Source: JAHDFB01 sp964607315 (GTDB lineage: Bacteria > Bacteroidota > Bacteroidia > Chitinophagales > Saprospiraceae). Taken from it: a stretch of DNA of 5,676 bases. Made by a program: the position numbers and the translations under genes. The stretch covers positions 1-5,676 of the forward strand of contig CAZSKA010000243.1 of assembly GCA_964607315.1 (NCBI GenBank). The letters run 5' to 3'. The notes beneath the pieces are model-generated. The model was given only the letters and a program-made list of their open reading frames with translations. It did not search any database and was not told the DNA's origin. How positions within the stretch are numbered: the stretch's first letter is position 1; each line of letters begins with the position of its first letter. Shown one piece after another: positions 1 through 5,676 of the stretch.

Positions 1-1071
1 CTCATTAACATCTATGCAAAAGTCGATAGTACCAATATCATTTATAGGAGGACTAGCAACTACTTCAAGGGATACTTCTATTCTAAAAGGTGAAAAACAA
101 CCTGGAAATTCAATACTTTCAGTTTCAATATAATAGGAGAATATACCTTGTTCTAAATTATCAATAATCAAACTATCAACGCCACTCAAAATAGGTGTTT
201 CATCTGTTTCATTTGCATACCAATGAATAATAAGTCCATCTACTTTTTCAGCATGCAATACAGCTATGCCATCACTCTCACAAACAGTTATGTTATTTCC
301 TGTTGGAGGTTCTACAGAAGGGCAATTGCAATCTGGCGGATTGACTGACAGAAAACCAACGCATTGATTTATAGGATCTAGATTGTTGATGTCTACTGAA
401 AGATCAATAGGAATATCAGTAATGATTACTACACCTCCGCCAAGATCAATAACATTCCCCTCTGAGGCAAGAATAAGAGAGCCTGATGAATTTAACTCAA
501 TAGTATATGTGGTATTGTTGTTCGTACAATAAATAGTGTCAATAATAATAGGAGGTAATTCAAAGAAGTTCACAGAGATAATAGCTTCATCAGGCGGACA
601 AGTATTCCCAGATTGTACGGTATAACTAAAATCATAAATCCCAGGTGTTTGATTTCCGAATACAATTGCAAGTGGATTATCAAGATTGACATTAGCACCA
701 TCTAAATCTTGCCAAGTCCCTCCAGGAGTTGAATTAGGTCCAAGAAGTTCTACTAGATTTATTACATCAGGATTACATAATTCAATCAAGTTATCATTTC
801 CAGCAAAAGGAGGTTCATCTACACTAATTGTAATCGCAATTTCTTCTAGACAACCTAAGTCATTGAATACTCGAATGGTGTAAATAGTCGATGTGTTAGG
901 CGAAACAACTAGATTAGTAATCAATGTTGCAACGGTAGAAGGAAATCCTTCATAATATTCCACATCAAAATCTTGATTATTAGCATCTGAAATATTTATG
1001 GTACCAAGATCAAATGATTCTCCCAAGCATATACTTATAAATGTAGGTTCTACAGTAAGGTCTAAATCAGG
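1..1071 (-). other. C-terminal Ig-like segments after the repeat array (residues 1147-1503, incomplete)
   Basis: Four segments can be separated. Residues 1147-1231 have SICLGESFDLG, NTSTIYTIRV and GCLEEIAITISV, typical of a beta-sandwich with a Cys near each end. Residues 1232-1320 begin AGNDNLIELC and contain a GGTWQDLDG turn and GIYDFSYTV, a style common in Bacteroidota surface proteins. Residues 1321-1401 run from DTIYCTNNN to DCNCP. Residues 1402-1503 contain ITVCESDG and HWYANETDETPILSG, resembling the Ig_7 domain often found next to CHU_C sorting domains. The last segment is cut by the window edge at residue 1503, soon after a new strand ending in DFC. Domain borders are approximate. 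Confidence 0.6.
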
Positions 1072-4000
1072 TGATAATGTTACTGTCTGTACATGTTCAA
1101 TTGTCCCAAAACTACAGGGGTTTGTGAATGTCCAAGTATGCGTGAACACTTCTCCATTCTGTACAACTTCTGCTTGAACATCTCCTGCAATTAGACAATT
1201 TCCAATATCATTATTGGAGTAAAGTAAATTGTCAGGTGGAGTATAATCCTGTCCACAGTTTAAAGTAATATCTGGAGGAGGATTAATAAATATAGCTGGT
1301 GTTGTAGGATTTACAGTAATTGTTCGAACATGATTTAATACATTTCCACAGTCGTCAGTTTCAGACCAACTTTGTGTTAGTTGTCCACCACAAAGATCAT
1401 AAGTTCCTGTCTCTATTGCTATACCATTTCCTGTAATTTGACATGGAGGATTTTCACCGTTAGAATAGTTTAGGAAGTTAATAAATCCACCAACTTCATT
1501 GCATTCAATAGTAATGTCAGGTGGAGGATTTGTGAAAACCGGAGCTGGAGCTTCTGTTACAGTAATTGTTTGAGAAGTGGATATTGATCTTCCACATGGA
1601 TCTATATAAGTCCAAGTATAAATAATTTCTCCTCCACAAGCATCAAAATTATCTTGAATGGTTGGTATGACAATATCAGAAATCCCACATACTCCACTCA
1701 AACCATTTGATACATTGAGATTAGGAGGTGTAGTTAGATTATCACATGATATCGTTTGATTAGTGGGGACATTCTCAAAAGTTGCTTCTGGAGCAGGTTC
1801 TACAATAATGTTTTGGGAAACTGAAATGAGATTGCCGCAAGCATCCATGGTTTCCCAAGTTAAGGTAAGATTCCCTCCACATGAATTAAATGAACCTGAT
1901 TGGGTTGGTGCAACCGAACCTTCTAATAAGCAGACTCCTGTTGAATTATTAGAAAAATTTAAGTCCATTAGATTAAGTTCTACTTCGTCACAACTTAATG
2001 TAACAGATCCCGGAACAGTCTCAAATTCTATCGGCCCAATATCATCTACAGTGATTGTTCTACTGTGATTTAAAGGATTTCCACATTCATCAACGACATT
2101 CCAATCTTCCGTAATAGTTCCTGTACAAGGGTCGAATGTTCCTAATACCCCCATTATATCACCAGAAATTTCACACGATCCTGTAATACCGTTACTATAT
2201 GAGAGTAAACTAGACGTAGAAGGAACTGAACCACAAGAAACGGTAATATCAGTAGGTGGATTTAGAAAGGAAGGTATTGGTGCTGGATTTACAATAATCA
2301 TTTGGGTATGTGAAATCGGTCTCCCACATACATCTGTAAACTCCCATGTATTAAGGATTTGACCTCCACATACATCAACAGAGCTATTTACAACAGGATT
2401 CACCATTCCAGAAATTTCACATGTGCCTATTAGACCATTATCGTAGTCAAGAACAGGCATTGTTTGAGGTACTTGATCACAATCAAGTGTAACACCTGCT
2501 GGTGGATTAATAAAACTTGCTTCAGGAGCAGGTTCAATTGTAATGATTTGTGTTTCTGTAATTGTTCTTCCACATGCGTCAGTGAACTCCCAAGTATTCA
2601 TTAACATTCCGCCACATATATCAAAAGTTCCTGTAGTAACAGCAGGTTCTGATCCCATGATCTCACAAGTTCCTGTTAAGTTATTTGTATAATCTAAATC
2701 AGGAAAGGATGTGGGAACAGTTTCACAAGTATAAGTCATAGCAGGAGGAACATTTAAGAATACTGCTTCAGGAGCAGGTTCTATAGTTATGTTTTGGGTA
2801 TGACTAGCTGTCTGATTACACATATCTGTGTATTCCCAAACTATGGTATAAGATCCTCCACATATATCTTGACTTCCTGACAAAACACCTATTGCTACAC
2901 CACTATCTTCACAAGACCCTGTCAAGCCATTTTCATAAGAAAGATCGCTTGTTATTGGAATAAATCCGCAAGGATGAACTTCATCACTTGGAGGGTTAAG
3001 AAACATAGGCGGAGCTAATGGTAAAACAGTTATTGTTTGGGTATGAGTTGTTAGATTATCACAAGAATCGATTGCATTCCAAGTTCTTTCTACAGAACCT
3101 CCAGCGCAAATTGTTGCATTGTTTAGTTCACTAGTTATTGGTGATATTCCTGTTAAACCACAATTGTCGGTCCAGTTCAAATCTGTCGATGGCGCTAAAT
3201 TTGATAAGCATTCAATTTCTTCATCAGCTGGAATCATATCAAAAACAGGTGGTTCGTCATCCTCAAAAGAAACGGTTAAAGAAGTAATGTCACAGCAATT
3301 GTCTACACAATTATATGTATTTACATCATCACCGATCATTGGCACAGGAGAAGCATCTCCAGTATAATGATTATACGCATAAATAGTAAATACAGAACAT
3401 ACTTCACTAGTTAGGGTTAACTCAGAATCAAGGATAATATCTAAAATGATTCCAGAACCATCAGTAATGATAGTGTATTGATCATAACCTATTGAATCTT
3501 GAAAGTTTACAACGTCAACATCAATTGTTTGTCCGGGACATGCATTGTTTGCATTAATTTCACCTGCAAATGAATTACAACAGAATTCTGGAATTACTGT
3601 AATCGTGTCAACAATAACACAGCCATTTGAAGAGCTTGCAGATATAATATAATCTGTTTCTACAATAGGACAAACAGTAATAGACTGTGAAGTTTCACCT
3701 GTATTCCAAATATAAGAATCACAGCCAGAACCAGCATCTAAAGTTACACATTCTCCTATGCAAGAATTCACTTCTTCTGAAAGTACTGCAGGAACAAATT
3801 GAATTACAAAATTCAAATCAAAAATACAGCCATCATCTGTTTGCCAACCTCCTGATTGAGCATCATCAGTAATGAAAAACCCTATAGTTTCTGTAGTAAC
3901 TTCAGCAATTGCGGGACAAAATGATAGCTCAAAACCAAATTCAGGGCAATTAAATTCACAATCATCTCCCCAATTATCAAAGGGTTCACCATCAGTTAAC

Positions 4001-4509
4001 CAAGGATCGTCTTCTTCGCAAAAAGTACCACCACAATTTGTTCCATTCCAACTAGAATTATCCCCTCCTCCACAACCATCACCTACTGGGTCATAATAAT
4101 AACCTGCTCCAAAAGGTTGATTAAAACATGCACCTGTTATTGTATCTTGAAATATCCAATCATTAGTTGGTAAGATTACCTCAGCAGCACTCCATCCATC
4201 ACTGGCTTGAAATGAAACACCATGAATCCAATTAATACCAGATCCCTGTTCCCATACAAAATCTAATTCTACCGTAATGTCTATTTCTCCACAACCATTT
4301 ACTTCTACAACAATTGTATCACCAGTTGCAGCACCACCAGCAAGAATAGTTCCTGGAATAGTAGAGGTTGCATTAAGGATGTTACCACCTGAAAAATCAG
4401 TTACTGATAAGTCAGCTTGACATATGGAACATAGGCTTGAACCTGGACATTGTGCCGTAAGTGCCTGATAAAAAAATAACAATATAAAACAAACAAGGTA
4501 TTGTTTCAT
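1..4509 (-). CDS. Giant secreted multidomain surface protein with nine tandem HYR-like domains (3' end outside window)
   Basis: The frame starts at the ATG read from 4509 and stays open for 1503 codons to the left edge, so the C-terminus is missing. The product begins with a clear signal peptide (residues 1-19, cleavage likely at LTA|QC). It then has a Cys/Trp-rich region (20-240), two Ig-like segments (241-415), nine HYR-like repeats (416-1146) and at least four Ig-like segments (1147-1503). It is almost free of Lys/Arg in the repeats, rich in Thr, Asn, Asp and Cys, and has no membrane helix after the signal peptide. This composition fits an extracellular, disulfide-stabilised stalk or adhesin. 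Proteins of this build in Bacteroidota are commonly exported by type IX secretion and end in a CHU_C/type B sorting domain; that end is not visible, so the export route is inferred. The start is supported by the signal peptide and by a purine-rich stretch (AGAGGA at 4522-4527, AAAAGG at 4514-4519), neither at ideal spacing. Ligand and exact role are unknown. Confidence 0.95.
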   Translation of the reverse strand, partial: MKQYLVCFILLFFYQALTAQCPGSSLCSICQADLSVTDFSGGNILNATSTIPGTILAGGAATGDTIVVEVNGCGEIDITVELDFVWEQGSGINWIHGVSFQASDGWSAAEVILPTNDWIFQDTITGACFNQPFGAGYYYDPVGDGCGGGDNSSWNGTNCGGTFCEEDDPWLTDGEPFDNWGDDCEFNCPEFGFELSFCPAIAEVTTETIGFFITDDAQSGGWQTDDGCIFDLNFVIQFVPAVLSEEVNSCIGECVTLDAGSGCDSYIWNTGETSQSITVCPIVETDYIISASSSNGCVIVDTITVIPEFCCNSFAGEINANNACPGQTIDVDVVNFQDSIGYDQYTIITDGSGIILDIILDSELTLTSEVCSVFTIYAYNHYTGDASPVPMIGDDVNTYNCVDNCCDITSLTVSFEDDEPPVFDMIPADEEIECLSNLAPSTDLNWTDNCGLTGISPITSELNNATICAGGSVERTWNAIDSCDNLTTHTQTITVLPLAPPMFLNPPSDEVHPCGFIPITSDLSYENGLTGSCEDSGVAIGVLSGSQDICGGSYTIVWEYTDMCNQTASHTQNITIEPAPEAVFLNVPPAMTYTCETVPTSFPDLDYTNNLTGTCEIMGSEPAVTTGTFDICGGMLMNTWEFTDACGRTITETQIITIEPAPEASFINPPAGVTLDCDQVPQTMPVLDYDNGLIGTCEISGMVNPVVNSSVDVCGGQILNTWEFTDVCGRPISHTQMIIVNPAPIPSFLNPPTDITVSCGSVPSTSSLLSYSNGITGSCEISGDIMGVLGTFDPCTGTITEDWNVVDECGNPLNHSRTITVDDIGPIEFETVPGSVTLSCDEVELNLMDLNFSNNSTGVCLLEGSVAPTQSGSFNSCGGNLTLTWETMDACGNLISVSQNIIVEPAPEATFENVPTNQTISCDNLTTPPNLNVSNGLSGVCGISDIVIPTIQDNFDACGGEIIYTWTYIDPCGRSISTSQTITVTEAPAPVFTNPPPDITIECNEVGGFINFLNYSNGENPPCQITGNGIAIETGTYDLCGGQLTQSWSETDDCGNVLNHVRTITVNPTTPAIFINPPPDITLNCGQDYTPPDNLLYSNNDIGNCLIAGDVQAEVVQNGEVFTHTWTFTNPCSFGTIEHVQTVTLSPDLDLTVEPTFISICLGESFDLGTINISDANNQDFDVEYYEGFPSTVATLITNLVVSPNTSTIYTIRVFNDLGCLEEIAITISVDEPPFAGNDNLIELCNPDVINLVELLGPNSTPGGTWQDLDGANVNLDNPLAIVFGNQTPGIYDFSYTVQSGNTCPPDEAIISVNFFELPPIIIDTIYCTNNNTTYTIELNSSGSLILASEGNVIDLGGGVVIITDIPIDLSVDINNLDPINQCVGFLSVNPPDCNCPSVEPPTGNNITVCESDGIAVLHAEKVDGLIIHWYANETDETPILSGVDSLIIDNLEQGIFSYYIETESIEFPGCFSPFRIEVSLEVVASPPINDIGTIDFCIDVNE
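1072..3264 (-). repeat. Array of nine tandem HYR-like domains (79-82 residues each)
   Basis: Units in protein order occupy 3022-3264, 2779-3021, 2533-2778, 2287-2532, 2044-2286, 1798-2043, 1555-1797, 1309-1554 and 1072-1308 (81, 81, 82, 82, 81, 82, 81, 82 and 79 residues). Each starts with a Pro-rich linker (often PAPEA or NPP). A strand follows ending in Cys1, then a SNG-LTG-x-C turn (Cys2), D-x-CGG (Cys3), a conserved Trp (NTWEFTD-like), D-x-CGN/R (Cys4) and a closing strand (TQTITV). This matches the HYR-type Ig-like repeat widespread in Bacteroidota surface proteins. Four Cys per unit suggest two disulfides. Unit 1 is the most diverged and unit 9 lacks Cys3. Units 3 and 4 agree at about half of positions by hand alignment, with little long exact DNA identity, so the duplications look old. 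The array probably forms a stiff extracellular stalk. Confidence 0.88.
3265..3789 (-). other. Two Ig/PKD-like segments preceding the repeat array (residues 241-415)
   Basis: Residues 241-305 show the pattern seen in many Bacteroidota surface proteins: a Cys-flanked opening (CIGECVTLDAG), then SYIWNTGETSQSI, then a terminal strand ending in DTITV. It is a short Ig/PKD-like fold in which the IWNTGE turn is diagnostic. Residues 306-415 form a second, Cys-rich segment (FCCNSF, ACPGQTIDVDV, NCVDNCC) ending in SLTVSFEDDE, directly before the repeat array. The second segment is less clear and may include an Ig-like fold plus a linker held by disulfides. Confidence 0.55.
3790..4452 (-). other. N-terminal Cys/Trp/Gly-rich globular region (residues 20-240), family not assigned
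   Basis: The first mature part has no internal repeat relation to the rest of the protein. It opens with a tight Cys cluster (C21, then SLCSIC), followed by a beta-rich stretch with DFVWEQG and INWIHGVSFQ. A low-complexity acidic, Gly-, Asn- and Cys-rich loop runs at about residues 140-188 (DPVGDGCGGGD, NCGGTFC, DNWGDDC). It closes with EFGFELSFC, IGFFITDD and GGWQTDDGC. The alternating aromatic and acidic pattern suggests a jelly-roll-like or carbohydrate-/metal-binding beta-sandwich, but this is an inference. I cannot name the family from sequence alone. Confidence 0.5.
4453..4509 (-). other. Sec signal peptide of the giant surface protein
   Basis: Residues 1-19 have a short basic start (MKQ), a hydrophobic core (residues 4-14, LVCFILLFFY) and a small-residue cleavage site ALTA before QC. 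This is a classical type I signal peptide. Cys21 follows the predicted cut by one residue, and there is no lipobox at the cut, so a lipoprotein is less likely. Confidence 0.88.
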
Positions 4510-4582
4510 GTAGCCTTTTGTTCCTCTTTAATTTATTAGTACTTTTCAAAGTATGTTAAAGAAGGAGTATAATTACATATTA
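4510..4582. promoter_or_regulatory. Gap between alkB and the giant gene, with a possible leader for the latter
   Basis: The 73-bp spacer holds no gene. Read toward the giant gene, a TACTTTG sequence (4547-4553) resembles the Bacteroidota -7 element TAnnTTTG but is one base short. No matching TTTG was found at the usual upstream distance, so a promoter here is only a weak possibility. Two purine-rich runs (4522-4527 and 4514-4519) precede the start codon. No GC-rich hairpin followed by a T-run was seen after alkB, so transcription could continue from alkB. Confidence 0.25.
4540..4553. repeat. Perfect 14-bp inverted repeat upstream of the giant gene
   Basis: TACTTT and AAAGTA flank a two-base centre (TC), 30 bp before the start codon of the giant gene. 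The two-base centre is too tight for an RNA hairpin with full pairing, so a protein-binding operator is the more natural reading. It overlaps the weak promoter-like TACTTTG. In such AT-rich sequence a chance palindrome is quite possible. Confidence 0.3.
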
Positions 4583-5158
4583 TTAATAAATATATCTATA
4601 TGTTAGATTGATTCTTTCTTCTTTTCGTTGCTTGGTCTTTGCAATAGTGTGTTTCCAGTAATGTTGCGTTTCCTCTTTCATGATTAGAAGACTTCCATGT
4701 TTCAGTTCTAAATCGAATGTTAATTCCTTATCAAATTTATGTTTCATTTTAAATTTTCGGCTTTCGCCCAAAGACAAACTTGCAATAATTGGGTTTTGAC
4801 CTAATTCTTTTTCATCATCTGCATGCCAGCCATTGCTATCATTCCCATCTCTGTATAAATTAGCTAGTACAGAATTAAACTTTTCACTGCTAAATTTTTC
4901 TATAGAGTCTTTTACATCTAAAAGTAGGGAATTCCATTGATTTGGTAGCATTCTTAACCCAGAATAAGTATAGCTTTTGTCGGGGTCACCATACCATGCT
5001 TGCAAACGAGGAACATTATGAATTTTTCCAAACATTTTAATCTTATCCTGTTTCCAGTCTATTTTTTTTCGTAAATCAATAAATAAAGCGTCAGCCTCTT
5101 GGGGATTAAAGAAAGATTCTTTATAATCTATTACTGCGTTTTTTAATTTAATTTCCAT
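4583..5158 (-). CDS. alkB: AlkB-family alpha-ketoglutarate-dependent dioxygenase (ALKBH2/3 type)
   Basis: This 191-residue protein is a complete 2-oxoglutarate/Fe(II) dioxygenase. The family oxidatively removes alkyl groups such as 1-methyladenine and 3-methylcytosine from DNA or RNA, releasing formaldehyde in the cytoplasm. Visible motifs in order are PRLQAWYGD (50-58) and YTYSG (63-67), both of the nucleotide-recognition lid and typical of ALKBH2/3-like members, then NLYRDGNDSNGWHAD (100-114). The iron ligands are His112, Asp114 and His170 (WKHTI). The 2-oxoglutarate-binding signature RxNxTxR is at 182-188 (Arg182, Asn184, Arg188). SLSLGESRKF (127-136) is the usual core strand. Length is normal for the bacterial short form, and no key residue is missing. 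The start is the ATG read from 5158; no alternative upstream start keeps a conserved extension. The gene is co-directional with the giant gene 73 bp downstream and divergent from the lipoprotein gene. No clear promoter or Ada-box was recognised. DNA versus RNA substrate cannot be decided from sequence. Confidence 0.97.
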   Translation of the reverse strand: MEIKLKNAVIDYKESFFNPQEADALFIDLRKKIDWKQDKIKMFGKIHNVPRLQAWYGDPDKSYTYSGLRMLPNQWNSLLLDVKDSIEKFSSEKFNSVLANLYRDGNDSNGWHADDEKELGQNPIIASLSLGESRKFKMKHKFDKELTFDLELKHGSLLIMKEETQHYWKHTIAKTKQRKEERINLTYRYIY

Positions 5159-5288
5159 GAAAATTATGTATTAAAATAAACTATTTCGTCTTATATGTAG
5201 GACTTACAATACAATTTTGTAAATTGATGATTATAAGTGCCAATAATAATTAATTTGATAAATTTAATTTATGACTTCTTATATTGAA
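5159..5288. promoter_or_regulatory. Divergent intergenic region between alkB and the lipoprotein gene
   Basis: This 130-bp, very AT-rich region must hold the promoters for both divergent genes. Toward the lipoprotein, TTAATTTG (5250-5257) differs from the Bacteroidota -7 consensus TAnnTTTG at one fixed position, and a TTTG lies at 5216-5219, but their 30-base separation is longer than the usual ~19. Toward alkB no TAnnTTTG match is present, since CAAA does not occur on the plus strand here. Promoters are therefore expected by location but not convincingly seen. The region also carries an inverted repeat, listed separately. Confidence 0.35.
5212..5226. repeat. 15-bp inverted repeat in the divergent promoter region
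   Basis: CAATTT and AAATTG are perfectly complementary arms around a three-base centre (TGT). A second palindrome, TACAA-TT-TTGTA, overlaps it at 5210-5221. The location between two divergent genes fits an operator shared by both, but the arms are short and the DNA is AT-rich, so chance is a real alternative. Confidence 0.3.
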
Positions 5289-5676
5289 ATGAATACAAAA
5301 TCCATATGTTTATCAATTGTGGTTCTTTGTTTATTTATTCTTTCACAAGCATGTAATACTCATAAAAAAGTAAAACAAAATATGGTAGAATATGACAATT
5401 ACCCAAGTCTATGGGCTAACTATAACGTGTTAATATCCAAGGGTAGAAATCAAGATGCACTTTTAACTCTAGATAGCATCTTCATACAAGCTAAATCAGA
5501 TAAAAATGACCCACAAATATTAAAAGTATTTTTTAAAAGAAGTGTGGCAAATAACTTTCAAGAAGATGCTATAGAGAAACAAATTAACTATGTAAATAAT
5601 AATCAAAATGCATTAAGTACAGAAACTGCAAAAGATATTTACTCGTCATATTTAGCTGAATTATATCGATTATATC
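5289..5676 (+). CDS. Lipoprotein, N-terminus of an alpha-2-macroglobulin-family protein (3' end outside window)
   Basis: The frame is open from the ATG at 5289 to the right edge (129 codons). The first 21 residues are a lipoprotein-type signal peptide (MNTKS, hydrophobic core, then LSQA before Cys22), so the product is probably lipid-anchored. The lipobox is imperfect because Gln occupies -2. After a short Lys-rich linker come helical repeats: YPSLWANYNVLISKGRNQDAL, then SIFIQAKSDKNDPQILKVF, and SSYLAELYRLY. The order W...L...G...AL...I...AK...N..Q.LK, then LAELY.Y, resembles the helical N-terminus of Bacteroidota alpha-2-macroglobulin-like lipoproteins. Those are very large periplasmic or surface proteins with MG domains, thought to trap or inhibit proteases. 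No MG or thioester domain is in view, so the assignment rests on the N-terminal pattern. An in-frame ATG at 5271 would add six residues; 5289 gives the more typical signal peptide. No Shine-Dalgarno sequence is visible, as is usual in this phylum. Confidence 0.72.
   Translation, partial: MNTKSICLSIVVLCLFILSQACNTHKKVKQNMVEYDNYPSLWANYNVLISKGRNQDALLTLDSIFIQAKSDKNDPQILKVFFKRSVANNFQEDAIEKQINYVNNNQNALSTETAKDIYSSYLAELYRLY

Noticed and set aside
686..883. 65-codon plus-strand open frame
   Set aside because: It lies wholly antisense to the giant gene, and its translation is of odd composition with no signal or domain. It is a shadow of the coding strand.
1763..2068. 101-codon plus-strand open frame
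   Set aside because: It is antisense to HYR-like units 6-7, whose frame is strongly supported by the repeats. Its translation shows no recognisable feature.
1072..3264. Regular ~245-bp repeats considered as a CRISPR array or DNA satellite
   Set aside because: The period is exactly a multiple of three, the units are conserved at protein but not DNA level, and the frame stays open throughout, so this is a domain array.
3119..3367. 82-codon plus-strand open frame
   Set aside because: It is antisense to unit 1 and the preceding Ig-like segment of the giant gene, and its Ser/Lys-rich translation has no domain.
3687..4096. Two adjoining plus-strand open frames (61 and 74 codons)
   Set aside because: Both are antisense to the N-terminal region of the giant protein. 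The Ser/Pro/Gln-rich translation of the second is the mirror of Gly/Asp/Trp codons on the true coding strand.
4510..4582. Possible intrinsic terminator after alkB
   Set aside because: The only inverted repeat is AT-rich with a two-base centre and is not followed by a T-run on the minus strand.
5271..5288. Alternative upstream start for the lipoprotein gene
   Set aside because: It adds MTSYIE, including an acidic residue, in front of a signal peptide that is already typical from 5289.

Overview
The window is AT-rich and gene-dense, and the proteins point to Bacteroidota, probably a marine or sediment Saprospiria- or Flavobacteriia-like lineage. This lineage placement is an inference from protein style: a giant secreted protein built from Ig/HYR-like modules, an N-terminal region typical of the Bacteroidota alpha-2-macroglobulin-like lipoproteins, and no clear need for Shine-Dalgarno sites.

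Layout. (1) Positions 1-4509, minus strand: one uninterrupted reading frame of 1503 codons, whose 3' end lies beyond the left edge. It encodes a secreted multidomain surface protein. From the N-terminus it has a signal peptide (residues 1-19), a Cys/Trp/Gly-rich globular region (20-240), two Ig-like segments (241-415), an array of nine tandem HYR-like domains of 79-82 residues (416-1146), and at least four further Ig-like segments (1147-1503). The sorting signal expected in a type IX-secreted protein would lie past the edge and is not seen. (2) 4510-4582: a short gap with a perfect 14-bp inverted repeat. (3) 4583-5158, minus strand: a complete AlkB-family 2-oxoglutarate/Fe(II) dioxygenase of the ALKBH2/3 type with every catalytic residue present. 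(4) 5159-5288: a divergent intergenic region with a 15-bp inverted repeat. (5) 5289-5676, plus strand: the first 129 codons of a lipoprotein whose N-terminus resembles Bacteroidota alpha-2-macroglobulin-family proteins. It runs off the right edge.

The three genes do not form an obvious pathway. alkB and the giant gene are co-directional with a 73-bp gap, so read-through is possible, but DNA/RNA alkylation repair and a surface adhesin-like protein have no evident functional link. The lipoprotein gene is divergent from alkB. No RNA genes, CRISPR arrays, insertion sequences or tRNAs were seen. The short plus-strand open frames inside 1-4509 are antisense shadows of the giant gene.
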